From: Calliopsis andreniformis
Lineage: Eukaryota > Arthropoda > Insecta > Hymenoptera > Andrenidae
Length of the DNA: 64,000 bases
Direction: 5' to 3'
Assembly (NCBI RefSeq): GCF_051401765.1
Contig: NW_027480423.1
Coordinates: 19,158,001 to 19,222,000 of the forward strand
In this document: piece by piece, positions 1 to 10,084 of the stretch
Numbering within the stretch: the stretch's first letter is position 1
Layout of the letters: each line of letters starts with the position of its first letter
The notes under the pieces: generated by a model
What the model was told of the DNA's origin: nothing
What the model saw: the letters and a program-made list of their open reading frames with translations, nothing else
The model's database searches: none
Translations under genes and position numbers: made by a program

Positions 1-166
1 AAGCATAAAATACAATATAAATACAACAGTTTTTCCATCGTATAAAACGAATAATTGCAACCAGCGTGAAAGTTATGGTCATTTCTACGTTCCGGGCAAC
101 CTAAGCTTCACTCTAGGGCGGTGCTCCACCAGATCGAACAGTTAGTGCCTTAGAAGTCAACGACAG
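1..166 (+). repeat. Representative class A monomer
   Basis: The first complete unit serves as the numbering reference for all monomer positions given here. Positions 1-60 are AT-rich: AAAA at 7-10, AATATAAATA near 14-23, TTTTT at 30-34 and TATAAAA at 41-47. These short A/T tracts lie 10-14 bp apart, which could give slight curvature (inference). Positions 61-166 are GC-richer and carry CCGG at 92-95, the palindrome CCTAGG at 100-105 (CCTAAG in this copy) and the dyad TTAGG-G-CCTAA at 142-152. Class A is defined by CAATATAAATAC at 13-24 together with TATAAAACGA at 41-50. It is the commonest form throughout the window. Confidence 0.9.
41..47 (+). promoter_or_regulatory. TATAAAA string typical of class A monomers
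   Basis: The seven bases TATAAAA occur at monomer positions 41-47 in class A units and hence perhaps hundreds of times in the window. Class B units have TATAACA. The string fits a TATA box, and satellite arrays are often transcribed at a low level, but I see no initiator, start site or downstream gene. It is listed as a possible element only. Confidence 0.2.
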
Positions 167-830
167 AAGCATAAAATACAATATAAATACAACAGTTTTT
201 CCATCGTATAAAACGAATAATTGCAACCAGTATGAAAGTCATGATCATTTCTACGTTCCGGGAAACCAAGGCTTCACTCTAGGGCGTTGCTCCACCAGAT
301 CGAATAGCTAGGGCCTAAGAAGTGAACGCCAGAAGCATATAATACAATATAAGTACAACAGTTTTTCCATCGTATAAAACGAATAATTGCAACCAGTGTG
401 AAAGTTATGGTCATTTCTACGTTCCGGGATACCTAGGCTTCACTCTAGGGCGTTGCTCCACCAGATCGAATAGTTAGGGCCTTAGAAGTCAACGCGCGAA
501 ACATAAAACACAAAACAAATAGAACAGTTTTTCCATCGTATAAAACGGATAATTGCAACCAGTATGAAAGTAATGGTCATATCTACTTCCCGGGCAGCCT
601 AGGGTTCACCCTAGGGCGTTGCTCCAACAGATTGAAAGGTTAGTGCCCAAGAAGTGAACGCCAGAAGCATAAAATACAATATAAATACAACAGGTTGTCC
701 ATCGTATAAAACGGATAATTGCAACCAGTATGAAAGTTATGGTCATTTCTACTTTCCGGGCAACATAGGATTCACCCTAGGGCGTTGCTCCAACAGATTG
801 AATAGTTAGTGCCTTAGAAGTCAACGCCCG

Positions 831-996
831 AAGCATCAAATGCAATAAAAATACAACAGTTTTTCCATCATATAACAGGAGTAATTGCAACCAGTTTGAA
901 AGGGATGGTCATTTCTACGTTCCGGGCACCCTAGGCTTCACTCTAGGGCGTTGCACCACCAAATCGAATACTTAGTGCCAGAGAAGTCAACGCCAG
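831..996 (+). repeat. Representative class B monomer
   Basis: This unit carries TGCAATAAAAATAC where class A has TACAATATAAATAC. It also has TATAACAGGA where class A has TATAAAACGA, and CAGTTTGAAAG where class A has CAGTGTGAAAG. The first two changes travel together across the window, including the divergent zone (about 32340-32420 and 41820-41880, the latter with AAAGATAC). They therefore look like an old monomer lineage, not scattered mutations. Hybrids exist, for example near 3822-3865 and 5990-6030 (class A left part with AACAGGA) and near 52270-52330 (class B left part with AAAACGA). Class B loses both the TATAAAA string and the TTCG half of the reverse-strand CENP-B-like site. Confidence 0.8.
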
Positions 997-1328
997 AAGC
1001 ATAAAATACAATATAAATACAACAGTTTTTCCATCATATAAAACGAATAATTGCAACCAGTATGAAAGTTATGGACATTTCTACCTTCCGGGCAACCTAG
1101 GCTTCACCCTAGGGCGTTGCTCCAACAGATTGAATAGTTACGGCCTTAGAAGTCAACGCCCGAAGCATAAAATGCAATAAAAATGTAACAGTTTTTCCAT
1201 CGTATAACAGGAATAATTGTAACAAGTTTGAAAGTGATGGTCAGTTCTACGTTCCGGGCAACCTAGGCTTCACTCTGGGGCGTTGCTCCACCAGATCGAA
1301 TAGTTAGGGCCTAAGAAGTCAACACCAG

Positions 1329-1493
1329 GAGCATAAAATACAATCTAAATACAACAGGTTTTCCATCCTATAATATGAATAATTGCAACCAGTGTGAAAG
1401 TGATGGTCATTTCTACGTTCCGGGCAACCTAGACTTCACTCTAGGGCGTGTTCCACCAGATCGAATAGTTAGGGCCTATGAAGTCAGCGCCAG
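1329..1493 (+). repeat. 165-bp monomer with frame-keeping deletion
   Basis: The string GGGCGTGTTCC replaces the usual GGGCGTTGCTCC, so this unit is 165 bp, or 55 codons. A reading frame that crosses it therefore enters the next monomer in the same frame, and the peptide pattern HFYVPGNL.FTLGR appears twice, 55 residues apart (frame at 1375-1638). The same monomer recurs with the block that carries it, near 2988, 6640, 12946, 16265 and 22571. Because the frame is a by-product of a 1-base deletion in satellite DNA, with no start context or codon signal, I do not treat it as a gene. Confidence 0.85.
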
Positions 1494-1800
1494 AAGCATA
1501 AAATACAATATAAATATAACAGTTTTTCCATCGAATAAAACGAATAATAGCCACCAGTGTGAAGGTTATGGTCATTTCTATGTTCCGGGCAACCTGAGCT
1601 TCACTCTAGGGCGGTGCTCCACCAGATCGAACAGTTAGTGCCTTAGAAGTCAACGCCAGAAGCATAAAATACAATATAAATACAACAGTTTTTCCATCGT
1701 ATAAAACGAATAATTGCAACCAGTATGAAAGTCATGATCATTTCTACGTTCCGGGAAACCAAGGCTTCACTCTAGGGCGTTGCTCCACCAGATCGAATAG

Positions 1801-2440
1801 TTAGTGCCTCAGAAGTCATCGCCAGAAGCATAAAATACAATATAAATACAACAGTTTTTCCATCGTATAAAACGAATAATTGCAACCACTATGAAAGTTA
1901 TTGTCATTTCTACTATCCGGGCAACCTAGGCTTCAACCTAGGGCGTTGCTCCACCAGATCGAATAGACAGGGCCTAAGAAGTCAACGCCCGAAGCATAAA
2001 ATACAAAATAAATAGAACAGTTTTTCAATGTATAGAACGAATAATTGCTATCTGTGTGAAAGTTATGGTCATTTCCACGTTCCGGGATACCTAGTCTTCA
2101 CTCTAGGGCGTTGCTCCACCAGATCGAATAGTTAGGGCCTTAGAAGTCAACGCGCGAAACATAAAACACAAAACAAATAGAACAGTTTTTCCATTGTATA
2201 AATCGAATAATTCCTACCAGTGTGAAAGTTATGGTCATTTCTACGTTCCGCGCAGTCTAGGCTTCACCCTAGTGCGTTGTTCCACCAGATCGAAAAGTTA
2301 AGGCCTAAGAAGTGAACGCCAGAAGCATAAAATACAATATAAATACAACAGTTATTCCATCGTATAAAACGGATAATTGCAACCAGTATGAAAGTAATGG
2401 TCATATCTACTTCCCGGGCAACCTAGGGTTCACCCTAGGG
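1801..2440 (+). repeat. Block recurring at 4291-4930 (15 monomers)
   Basis: Beginning at TTAGTGCCTCAGAAGTCATC, the class C marker monomer, the TTCCTACC monomer and the AATGGTCATATCTAC monomer occur in the same order as at 4291, 7112, 10431 and 17567. The offset to 4291 is exactly 2490 bp. The match to 4291 ends where this copy reads CCAACAGATTG and the other reads CCAACTGATCG. Confidence 0.85.
1992..2156 (+). repeat. Representative class C monomer, 165 bp
   Basis: This unit has CAAAATAAATAGAACAG in the AT-rich part, AATGTATAGAACG in place of ATCGTATAAAACG (one base shorter), and TTGCTATCTGTGTG in place of TTGCAACCAGTGTG. Further right it has TTTCCACGTTCCGGGATACC. Close copies occur near 4485, 7306, 10620, 13440, 17755, 25560 and 63060, with a partial one near 62400. 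Related units with CAAAACAAATAG plus TTCCTACC follow directly, and others with CAAAATAAATAG plus TTGCTACCG occur near 44160, 50640 and 57090. The missing base is one reason why long-range periods fall just short of exact multiples of 166. Confidence 0.8.
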
Positions 2441-2509
2441 CGTTGCTCCAACAGATTGAAAAGTTAGTGCCCAAGAAGTGAACGCCAGAAGCATAAAATA
2501 CAATATAAA

Positions 2510-3470
2510 TACAACAGTTGTTCCATCGTCTTAAAACGAATAATAGCAACCTGTGTGAAAGTTATGGTCATTTCTACGTTCCGGGCAACCTAGGCTTCAC
2601 TCTAGGGCGTTGCTCCCACAGATCGAATAGTTGGTGCCTCACAAGTCAACGTCAGAAGCATAAAATACAATATAAATACAACAGATTTTCCATCGTATAA
2701 AACGAATAATTGCAACCAGTATGAAAGTTATGGACATTTCTACCTTCCGGATAACCTAGGCTTCACCCTAGGGCGTTGCTCCAACAGATTGAATAGTTAG
2801 GGCCTTAGAAGTCAACGCCCGAAGCATAAAATGCAATAAAAATGTAACAGTTTTTCCATCGTATAACAGGAATAATTGTAACAAGTTTGAAAGTGATGGT
2901 CAGTTCTACGTTCCGGGCAGCCTAGGCTTCACTCTAGGGCGTTGCTCCACCAGATCGAACAGTTAGGGCCTAAGAAGTCAACACCAGGAGCATAAAATAC
3001 AATCTAAATACAACAGGTTTTCCATCCTATAATATGAATAATTGCAACCAGTGTGAAAGTGATGGTCATTTCTACGTTCCGGGCAACCTAGACTTCACTC
3101 TAGGGCGTGTTCCACCAGATCGAATAGTTAGGGCCTATGAAGTCAGCGCCAGAAGCATAAAATAGAATATAAATATAACAGTTTTTCCATCGAATAAAAC
3201 GAATAATAGCCACCAGTGTGAAGGTTATGGTCATTTCTATGTTCCGGGCAACCTAAGCTTCACTCTAGGGCGGTGCTCCACCAGATCGAACAGTTAGTGC
3301 CTTAGAAGTCAACGCCAGAAGCATAAAATACAATATAAATACAACAGTTTTTCCATCGTATAAAACGAATAATTGCAACCAGTATGAAAGTCATGATCAT
3401 TTCTACGTTCCGGGAAACCAAGGCTTCACTCTAGGGCGTTGCTCCACCAGATCGAATAGTTAGTGCCTCA
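2510..3470 (+). repeat. Block recurring at 6162-7122 (22 monomers)
   Basis: The block covers the GTTGTTCCATCGTCTTAAAACG monomer (read here as GTTGTTCC followed by CATCGTCTTAAAACG overlap), the class B unit with TGTAACAG and GTAACAAG, and the 165-bp deletion monomer. The offset is 3652 bp, exactly 22 monomers. The first 87-residue open frame is broken in this copy at about 3164 by AATAGAATA in place of AATACAATA, which indicates that no selection keeps it open. Confidence 0.85.
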
Positions 3471-4290
3471 GAAGTCAACGCCAGAAGCATAAAATACAAT
3501 ATAAATACAACAGTTTTTCCATCGTATAAAACGAATAATTGCAACCAGTATGAAAGTTATTTTCATTTCTACTTTCCGGGCAACCTAGGATTCACCCTAG
3601 GGCGTTGCTCCAACAGATTGAATAATTAGTGCCTTAGAAGTCAACGCCCGAAGCATCAAATGCAATAAAAATACAACAGTTTTTCCATCATATAACAGGA
3701 GTAATTGCAACCAGTTTGAAAGTGATGGTCATTTCTACGTTCCGGACACCCTAGGCTTCACTCTGGGGCGTTGCTCCACCATATCGAATACTTAGTGCCT
3801 TAGAAGTCAACGCCAGAAGCATAAAATACAATATAAATACAACAGTTTTTCCATCGTATAACAGGAATAATTGCAACCAGTTTGAAAGTTATGGTCATTT
3901 CTACTTTCCGGGCAACCTAGGCTTCACCCTAGGGCGTTGTTACACCCGATCGAATAGCTAGGGCCTAAGAAGTGAACGCCAGAAGCATATAATACAATAT
4001 AAGTACAAAAGTTTTTCCATCGTATAAAACGAATAATTGCAACCAGTGTGAAAGTTATGGTCATTTCTACGTTCCGGGATACCTAGGCTTCACTCTAGGG
4101 CGTTGCTCCACCAGATCGAATAGTTAGGGCCTTAGAAGTCAACGCGCAGAAACATAAAACACAAAACAAATAGAACAGTTTTTCCATTGTATAAATCGAA
4201 TAATTCCTACCAGTGTGAAAGTTATGGTCATTTCTACGTTCCGCGCAGCCTAGGCTTCACTCTAGGGCGTTCCTCCAACAAATCGAATAG

Positions 4291-5905
4291 TTAGGGCCTC
4301 AGAAGTCATCGCCAGAAGCATAAAATACAATATAAATACAACAGTTTTTCCATCGTATAAAACGAATAATTGCAACCACTATGAAAGTTATTGTCATTTC
4401 TACTATCCGGGCAACCTAGGCTTCAACCTAGGGCGTTGCTCCACGAGATCGAATAGACAGGGCCTAAGAAGTCAGCGCCCGAAGCATAAAATACAAAATA
4501 AATAGAACAGTTTTTCCATGTATAGAACGAATAATTGCTATCTGTGTGAAAGTTATGGTCATTTCCACGTTCCGGGATACCTAGTCTTCACCCTAGGGCG
4601 TTGCTCCACCAGATCGAATAGTTAGGGCCTTAGAAGTCAACGCGCGAAACATAAAACACAAAACAAATAGAACAGTTTTTCCATTGTATAAATCGAATAA
4701 TTCCTACCAGTGTGAAAGTTATGGTCATTTCTACGTTCCGCGCAGTCTAGGCTTCACCCTAGTGCGTTGTTCCACCAGATCGAATAGTTAAGGCCTAAGA
4801 AGTGAACGCCAGAAGCATAAAATACAATATAAATACAACAGTTTTTCCATCGTATAAAACGGATAATTGCAACCAGTATGAAAGTAATGGTCATATCTAC
4901 TTCCCGGGCAACCTAGGGTTCACCCTAGGGCGTTGCTCCAACTGATCGTATAGTTGGTGCCTTAGAAGTCAACGTCAGAAGCATAAAATACAATATAAAT
5001 ACAACAGTGTTTCCATCGTATAAAACGAATAATTGCAACCAGCGTGAAAGTTATGGTCATTTCTACGTTCCGGGCAACCTAAGCTTCACTCTAGGGCGGT
5101 GCTCCACCAGATCGAACAGTTAGTGCCTTAGAAGTCAACGACAGAAGCATAAAATACAATATAAATACAACAGTTTTTCCATCGTATAAAACGAATAATT
5201 GCAACCAGTATGAAAGTCATGATCATTTCTACGTTCCGGGAAACCAAGGCTTCACTCTAGGGCGTTGCTCCACCAGATCGAATAGCTAGGGCCTAAGAAG
5301 TGAACGCCAGAAGCATATAATACAATATAAATACAACAGTTTTTCCATCGTATAAAACGAATAATTGCAACCAGTGTGAAAGTTATGGTCATTTCTACGT
5401 TCCGGGATACCTAGGCTTCACTCTAGGGCGTTGCTCCACCAGATCGAATAGTTAGGGCCTTAGAAGTCAACGCGCGAAACATAAAACACAAAACAAATAG
5501 AACAGTTTTTCCATCGTATAAAACCGATAATTGCAACCAGTATGAAAGTAATGGTCATATCTACTTCCCGGGCAGCCTAGGGTTCACCCTAGGGCGTTGC
5601 TCCAACAGATTGAAAGGTTAGTGCCCAAGAAGTGAACGCCAGAAGCATAAAATACAATATAAATACAACAGGTTGTCCATCGTATAAACCGGATAATTGC
5701 AACCAGTATGAAAGTTATGGTCATTTCTACTTTCCGGGCAACATAGGATTCACCCTAGGGCGTTGCTCCAACAGATTGAATAGTTAGTGCCTTAGAAGTC
5801 AACGCCCGAAGCATCAAATGCAATAAAAATACAACAGTTTTTCCATCATATAACAGGAGTAATTGCAACCAGTTTGAAAGGGATGGTCATTTCTACGTTC
5901 CGGGC
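4291..5905 (+). repeat. 1.6-kb block repeated with 17-monomer offset
   Basis: About ten monomers match 7112-8720 in order and sequence at an offset of 2821 bp (17 monomers less 1). The match runs from GGCCTCAGAAGTCATC (GTGCC at 7112) through the CCAACTGATCG monomer and the CCAGCGTG monomer to AAGGGATGG. It ends near 5905, where this copy has GGGCACCCTAGG and the other GGGCAACCTAGG. The 4979-5940 copy of the opening block lies inside it. Confidence 0.85.
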
Positions 5906-7095
5906 ACCCTAGGCTTCACTCTAGGGCGTTGCACCACCAAATCGAATACTTAGTGCCAGAGAAGTCAACGCGAGAAGCATAAAATACAATATATATACAA
6001 CAGTTTTTCCATCGTATAACAGGAATAATTGCAACCAGTTTGAAAGTTATGGTCATTTCTACTTTCGGGGCAACCTAGGCTTCACCCTAGGGCGTTGTTC
6101 CACCCGATCGAATAGCTAGGGCCTAAGAAGTGAACGCCAGAAGCATAAAATACAATATAAATACAACAGTTGTTCCATCGTCTTAAAACGAATAATAGCA
6201 ACCTGTGTGAAAGTTATGGTCATTTCTACGTTCCGGTCAACCTAGGCTTCACTCTAGGGCGTTGCTCCAACAGATCGAATAGTTGGTGCCTCACAAGTCA
6301 ACGTCAGAAGCATAAAATACAATATAAATACAACAGTTTTTCCATCATATAAAACCAATAATTGCAACCAGTATGAAAGTTATGGACATTTCTACCTTCC
6401 GGGCAACCTAGGCTTCACCCTAGGGCGTTGCTCCAACAGATTGAATAGTTACGGCCTTAGAAGTCAACGCCCGAAGCATAAAATGCAATAAAAATGTAAC
6501 AGTTTTTCCATCGTATAACAGGAATAATTGTAACAAGTTTGAAAGTGATGGTCAGTTCTACGTTCCGGGCAACCTAGGCTTCACTCTGGGGCGTTGCTCC
6601 ACCAGATCGAATAGTTAGGGCCTAAGAAGTCAACACCAGGAGCATAAAATACAATCTAAATACAACAGGTTTTCCATCCTATAATATGAATAATTGCAAC
6701 CAGTGTGAAAGTGATGGTCATTTCTACGTTCCGGGCAACCTAGACTTCACTCTAGGGCGTGTTCCACCAGATCGAATAGTTAGGGCCTATGAAGTCAGCG
6801 CCAGAAGCATAAAATACAATATAAATATAACAGTTTTTCCATCGAATAAAACGAATAATAGCCACCAGTGTGAAGGTTATGGTCATTTCTATGTTCCGGG
6901 CAACCTGAGCTTCACTCTAGGGCGGTGCTCCACCAGATCGAACAGTTAGTGCCTTAGAAGTCAACGCCAGAAGCATAAAATACAATATAAATACAACAGT
7001 TTTTCCATCGTATAAAACGAATAATTGCAACCAGTATGAAAGTCATGATCATTTCTACGTTCCGGGAAACCAAGGCTTCACTCTAGGGCGTTGCT
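5136..7095 (+). repeat. 2-kb block duplicated at 14761-16720
   Basis: From CAACGACAGAAGCATAAAA onward, twelve monomers match 14761-16720 at an offset of 9625 bp (58 monomers less 3). Shared rare variants are GGTTGTCCATCG, ACTTTCGGGGC, ATATATACAAC and the 165-bp deletion monomer. The copies part at TTGCTCC: this copy continues CCCTGATCG and the other ACCATATCG. The break lies inside a monomer but the monomer phase is kept. Confidence 0.85.
6060..7095 (+). repeat. 1.04-kb block present in four full copies
   Basis: The six-monomer series runs from the ACCCGATCGAATAG monomer through the CATCGTCTTAAAACG monomer, a class B monomer with GTAACAAG, and the 165-bp monomer, to GGGAAACCAAGGC. It recurs at 12366-13400 (+6306), 15685-16720 (+3319 from the second) and 21990-22975 (+6307). 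Shorter versions lie at 1003-1790, 2680-3470, 19010-19500 and 26240-26870. The last lacks one whole monomer near 26480. Confidence 0.85.
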
Positions 7096-8710
7096 CCCCC
7101 TGATCGAATAGTTAGTGCCTCAGAAGTCATCGCCAGAAGCATAAAATACAATATAAATACAACAGTTTTTCCATCGTATAAAACGAATAATTGCAACCAC
7201 TATGAAAGTTATTGTCATTTCTACTATCCGGGCAACCTAGGCTTCAACCTAGGGCGTTGCTCCACCAGATCGAATAGACAGGGCCTAAGAAGTCAACGCC
7301 CGAAGCATAAAATACAAAATAAATAGAACAGTTTTTCCATGTATAGAACGAATAATTGCTATCTGTGTGAAAGTTATGGTCATTTCCACGTTCCGGGATA
7401 CCTAGTCTTCACTCTAGGGCGTTGCTCCACCAGATCGAATAGTTAGGGCCTTAGAAGTCAACGCGCGAAACATAAAACACAAAACAAATAGAACAGTTTT
7501 TCCATTGTATAAATCGAATAATTCCTACCAGTGTGAAAGTTATGGTCATTTCTACGTTCCGCGCAGTCTAGGCTTCACCCTAGTGCGTTGTTCCACCAGA
7601 TCGAATAGTTAAGGCCTAAGAAGTGAACGCCAGAAGCATAAAATACAATATAAATACAACAGTTTTTCCATCGTATAAAACGGATAATTGCAACCAGTAT
7701 GAAAGTAATGGTCATATCTACTTCCCGGGCAACCTAGGGTTCACCCTAGGGCGTTGCTCCAACTGATCGTATAGTTGGTGCCTTAGAAGTCAACGTCAGA
7801 AGCATAAAATACAATATAAATACAACAGTTTTTCCATCGTATAAAACGAATAATTGCAACCAGCGTGAAAGTTATGGTCATTTCTACGTTCCGGGCAACC
7901 TAAGCTTCACTCTAGGGCGGTGCTCCACCAGATCGAACAGTTAGTGCCTTAGAAGTCAACGACAGAAGCATAAAATACAATATAAATACAACAGTTTTTC
8001 CATCGTATAAAACGAATAATTGCAACCAGTATGAAAGTCATGATCATTTCTACGTTCCGGGAAACCAAGGCTTCACTCTAGGGCGTTGCTCCACCAGATC
8101 GAATAGCTAGGGCCTAAGAAGTGAACGCCAGAAGCATATAATACAATATAAATACAACAGTTTTTCCATCGTATAAAACGAATAATTGCAACCAGTGTGA
8201 AAGTTATGGTCATTTCTACGTTCCGGGATACCTAGGCTTCACTCTAGGGCGTTGCTCCACCAGATCGAATAGTTAGGGCCTTAGAAGTCAACGCGCGAAA
8301 CATAAAACACAAAACAAATAGAACAGTTTTTCCATCGTATAAAACGGATAATTGCAACCAGTATGAAAGTAATGGTCATATCTACTTCCCGGGCAGCCTA
8401 GGGTTCACCCTAGGGCGTTGCTCCAACAGATTGAAAGGTTAGTGCCCAAGAAGTGAACGCCATAAGCATAAAATACAATATAAATACAACAGGTTGTCCA
8501 TCGTATAAAACGGATAATTGCAACCAGTATGAAAGTTATGGTCATTTCTACTTTCCGGGCAACATAGGATTCACCCTAGGGCGTTGCTCCAACAGATTGA
8601 ATAGTTAGTGCCTTAGAAGTCAACGCCCGAAGCATCAAATGCAATAAAAATACAACAGTTTTTCCATCATATAACAGGAGTAATTGCAACCAGTTTGAAA
8701 GGGATGGTCA

Positions 8711-9454
8711 TTTCTACGTTCCGGGCAACCTAGGCTTCACTCTAGGGCGTTGCTCCACCAGATCGAATAGTTGGTGCCTTAGAAGTCAACGTCAGAAGCA
8801 TAAAATACAATATAAATACAACAGTTTTTCCATCATATAAAACGAATAATTGCAACCAGTATGAAAGTTATGGACATTTCTACGTTCCGGGCACCCTAGG
8901 CTTCACTCTAGGGCGTTGCACCACCATATCGAATACTTAGTGCCTTAGAAGTCAACGCCAGAAGCATAAAATGCAATAAAAATACAACAGTTTTTCCATC
9001 GTATAACAGGAATAATTGCAACCAGTTCGAAAGTTATGGTCATTTCTACTTTCCGGGCAACCTAGGCTTCACCCTAGGGCGTTGTTCCACCCGATCGAAT
9101 AGTTAGGGCCTTAGAAGTCAACGCGCGAAACATAAAACACAAAACAAATAGAACAGTTTTTCCATTGTATAAATCGAATAATTCCTACCAGTGTGAAAGT
9201 TATGGTCATTTCTACGTTCCGCGCAGTCTAGGCTTCACCCTAGTGCGTTGTTCCACCAGATCGAATAGTTAAGGCCTAAGAAGTCAACGCCAGAAGCATA
9301 AAATACAATATAAATACAACAGTTTTTCCATCGTATAAAACGGATAATTGCAACCAGTATGAAAGTAATGGTCATATCTACTTCCCGGGCAACCTAGGGT
9401 TCACCCTAGGGCGTTGCTCCAACTGATCGTATAGTTGGTGCCTTAGAAGTCAAC
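8711..9454 (+). repeat. Block duplicated at 14021-14764 (32 monomers)
   Basis: The run GTTGGTGCC monomer, GGGCACCCTAGG monomer with CACCACCATATCG, a class B monomer with CAGTTCGAAAG, the GCGCGAAACAT monomer and the CCAACTGATCG monomer matches 14021-14764 at an offset of 5310 bp (32 monomers less 2). The left part (8711-8890) also matches 9541-9720, five monomers downstream. Confidence 0.8.
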
Positions 9455-9540
9455 GTCAGAAGCATAAAATACAATATAAATACAACAGTTTTTCCATGGT
9501 ATAAAACGAATAATTGCAACCAGTGTGAAAGTTATGGTCA

Positions 9541-9890
9541 TTTCTACGTTCCGGGCAACCTAGGCTTCACTCTAGGGCGTTGCTCCACCAGATCGAATAG
9601 TTGGTGCCTTAGAAGTCAACGTCAGAAGCATAAAATACAATATAAATACAACAGTTTTTCCATCATATAAAACGAATAATTGCAACCAGTATGAAAGTTA
9701 TGGACATTTCTACGTTCCGGGCACCCTAGGCTTCACTCTAGGGCGTTGCACCACCATATCGAATACTTAGTGCCTTAGAAGTCAACGCCAGAAGCATAAA
9801 ATGCAATAAAAATACAACAGTTTTTCCATCGTATAACAGGAATAATTGCAACCAGTTCGAAAGTTATGGTCATTTCTACTTTCCGGGCAA
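9541..9890 (+). repeat. Partial five-monomer echo of 8711-9060
   Basis: The GTTGGTGCC, GGGCACCCTAGG and CAGTTCGAAAG monomers reappear exactly 830 bp (5 x 166) after their first occurrence at 8711-9060. The same three-variant series is found again at 11200-11590, 14021-14400 and 18340-18720. It is the most mobile short series of the young zone. Confidence 0.8.
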
Positions 9891-10084
9891 CCTAGGCTTC
9901 ACCCTAGGGCGTTGTTCCACCCGATCGAATAGTTAGGGCCTAAGAAGTGAACGCCAGAAGCATATAATACAATATAAATACAACAGTTTTTCCATCGTAT
10001 AAAACGAATAATTGCAACCAGTGTGAAAGTTATGGTCATTTCTACGTTCCGGGCAACCTAGGCTTCACCCTAGGGCGTTGCTCC

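Larger units (their letters stand above)
1..960 (+). repeat. Block recurring at 4979 and 7800
   Basis: Starting from CCAGCGTGAAAG in the first monomer, the variant order matches 4979-5940 (offset 4978 bp, 30 monomers less 2) and 7800-8715. It includes GGGAAACCAAGGC, the GCGCGAAACATAAAACAC monomer, the GTGCCCAAGAAGTGAACG monomer and AAGGGATGG. The copies part near 960/5940 and near 8715. Downstream, copy 1 continues with CATCATATAAAACG, copy 2 with ATATATACAAC plus AACAGG, and copy 3 with GTTGGTGCC monomers. Confidence 0.85.

Noticed and set aside
82..96. Forward-strand CENP-B box at TTTCTACGTTCCGGG
   Set aside because: It shares CGGG but misses two bases of TTCG and the central A. The reverse-strand site at 37-51 is better and is reported instead.
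86..100. RNA polymerase III B-box-like GTTCCGGGCAACC
   Set aside because: It lacks the GGTTCGANTCC core and has no A box at the right distance or terminator. No tRNA fold is visible.
142..152. Telomere-like TTAGGG in each monomer
   Set aside because: It is a single copy inside the dyad TTAGGGCCTAA at 166-bp spacing, often mutated to TTAGTGCC. It is never in tandem.
1375..1638. 87-residue open frame, with relatives at 6686, 12992, 16311 and 22618
   Set aside because: It lies wholly in satellite monomers, exists because of a 1-base deletion, is broken in the copy near 3164, and translates the same bases as hundreds of closed copies. Not a gene.
2518..2700. 60-residue frame with copies at 6170, 12476, 15795, 22102, 25089 and 26085
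   Set aside because: Recurs only because its block (GTCTTAAAACG monomer) was duplicated. No start context or conserved protein feature beyond the DNA repeat.
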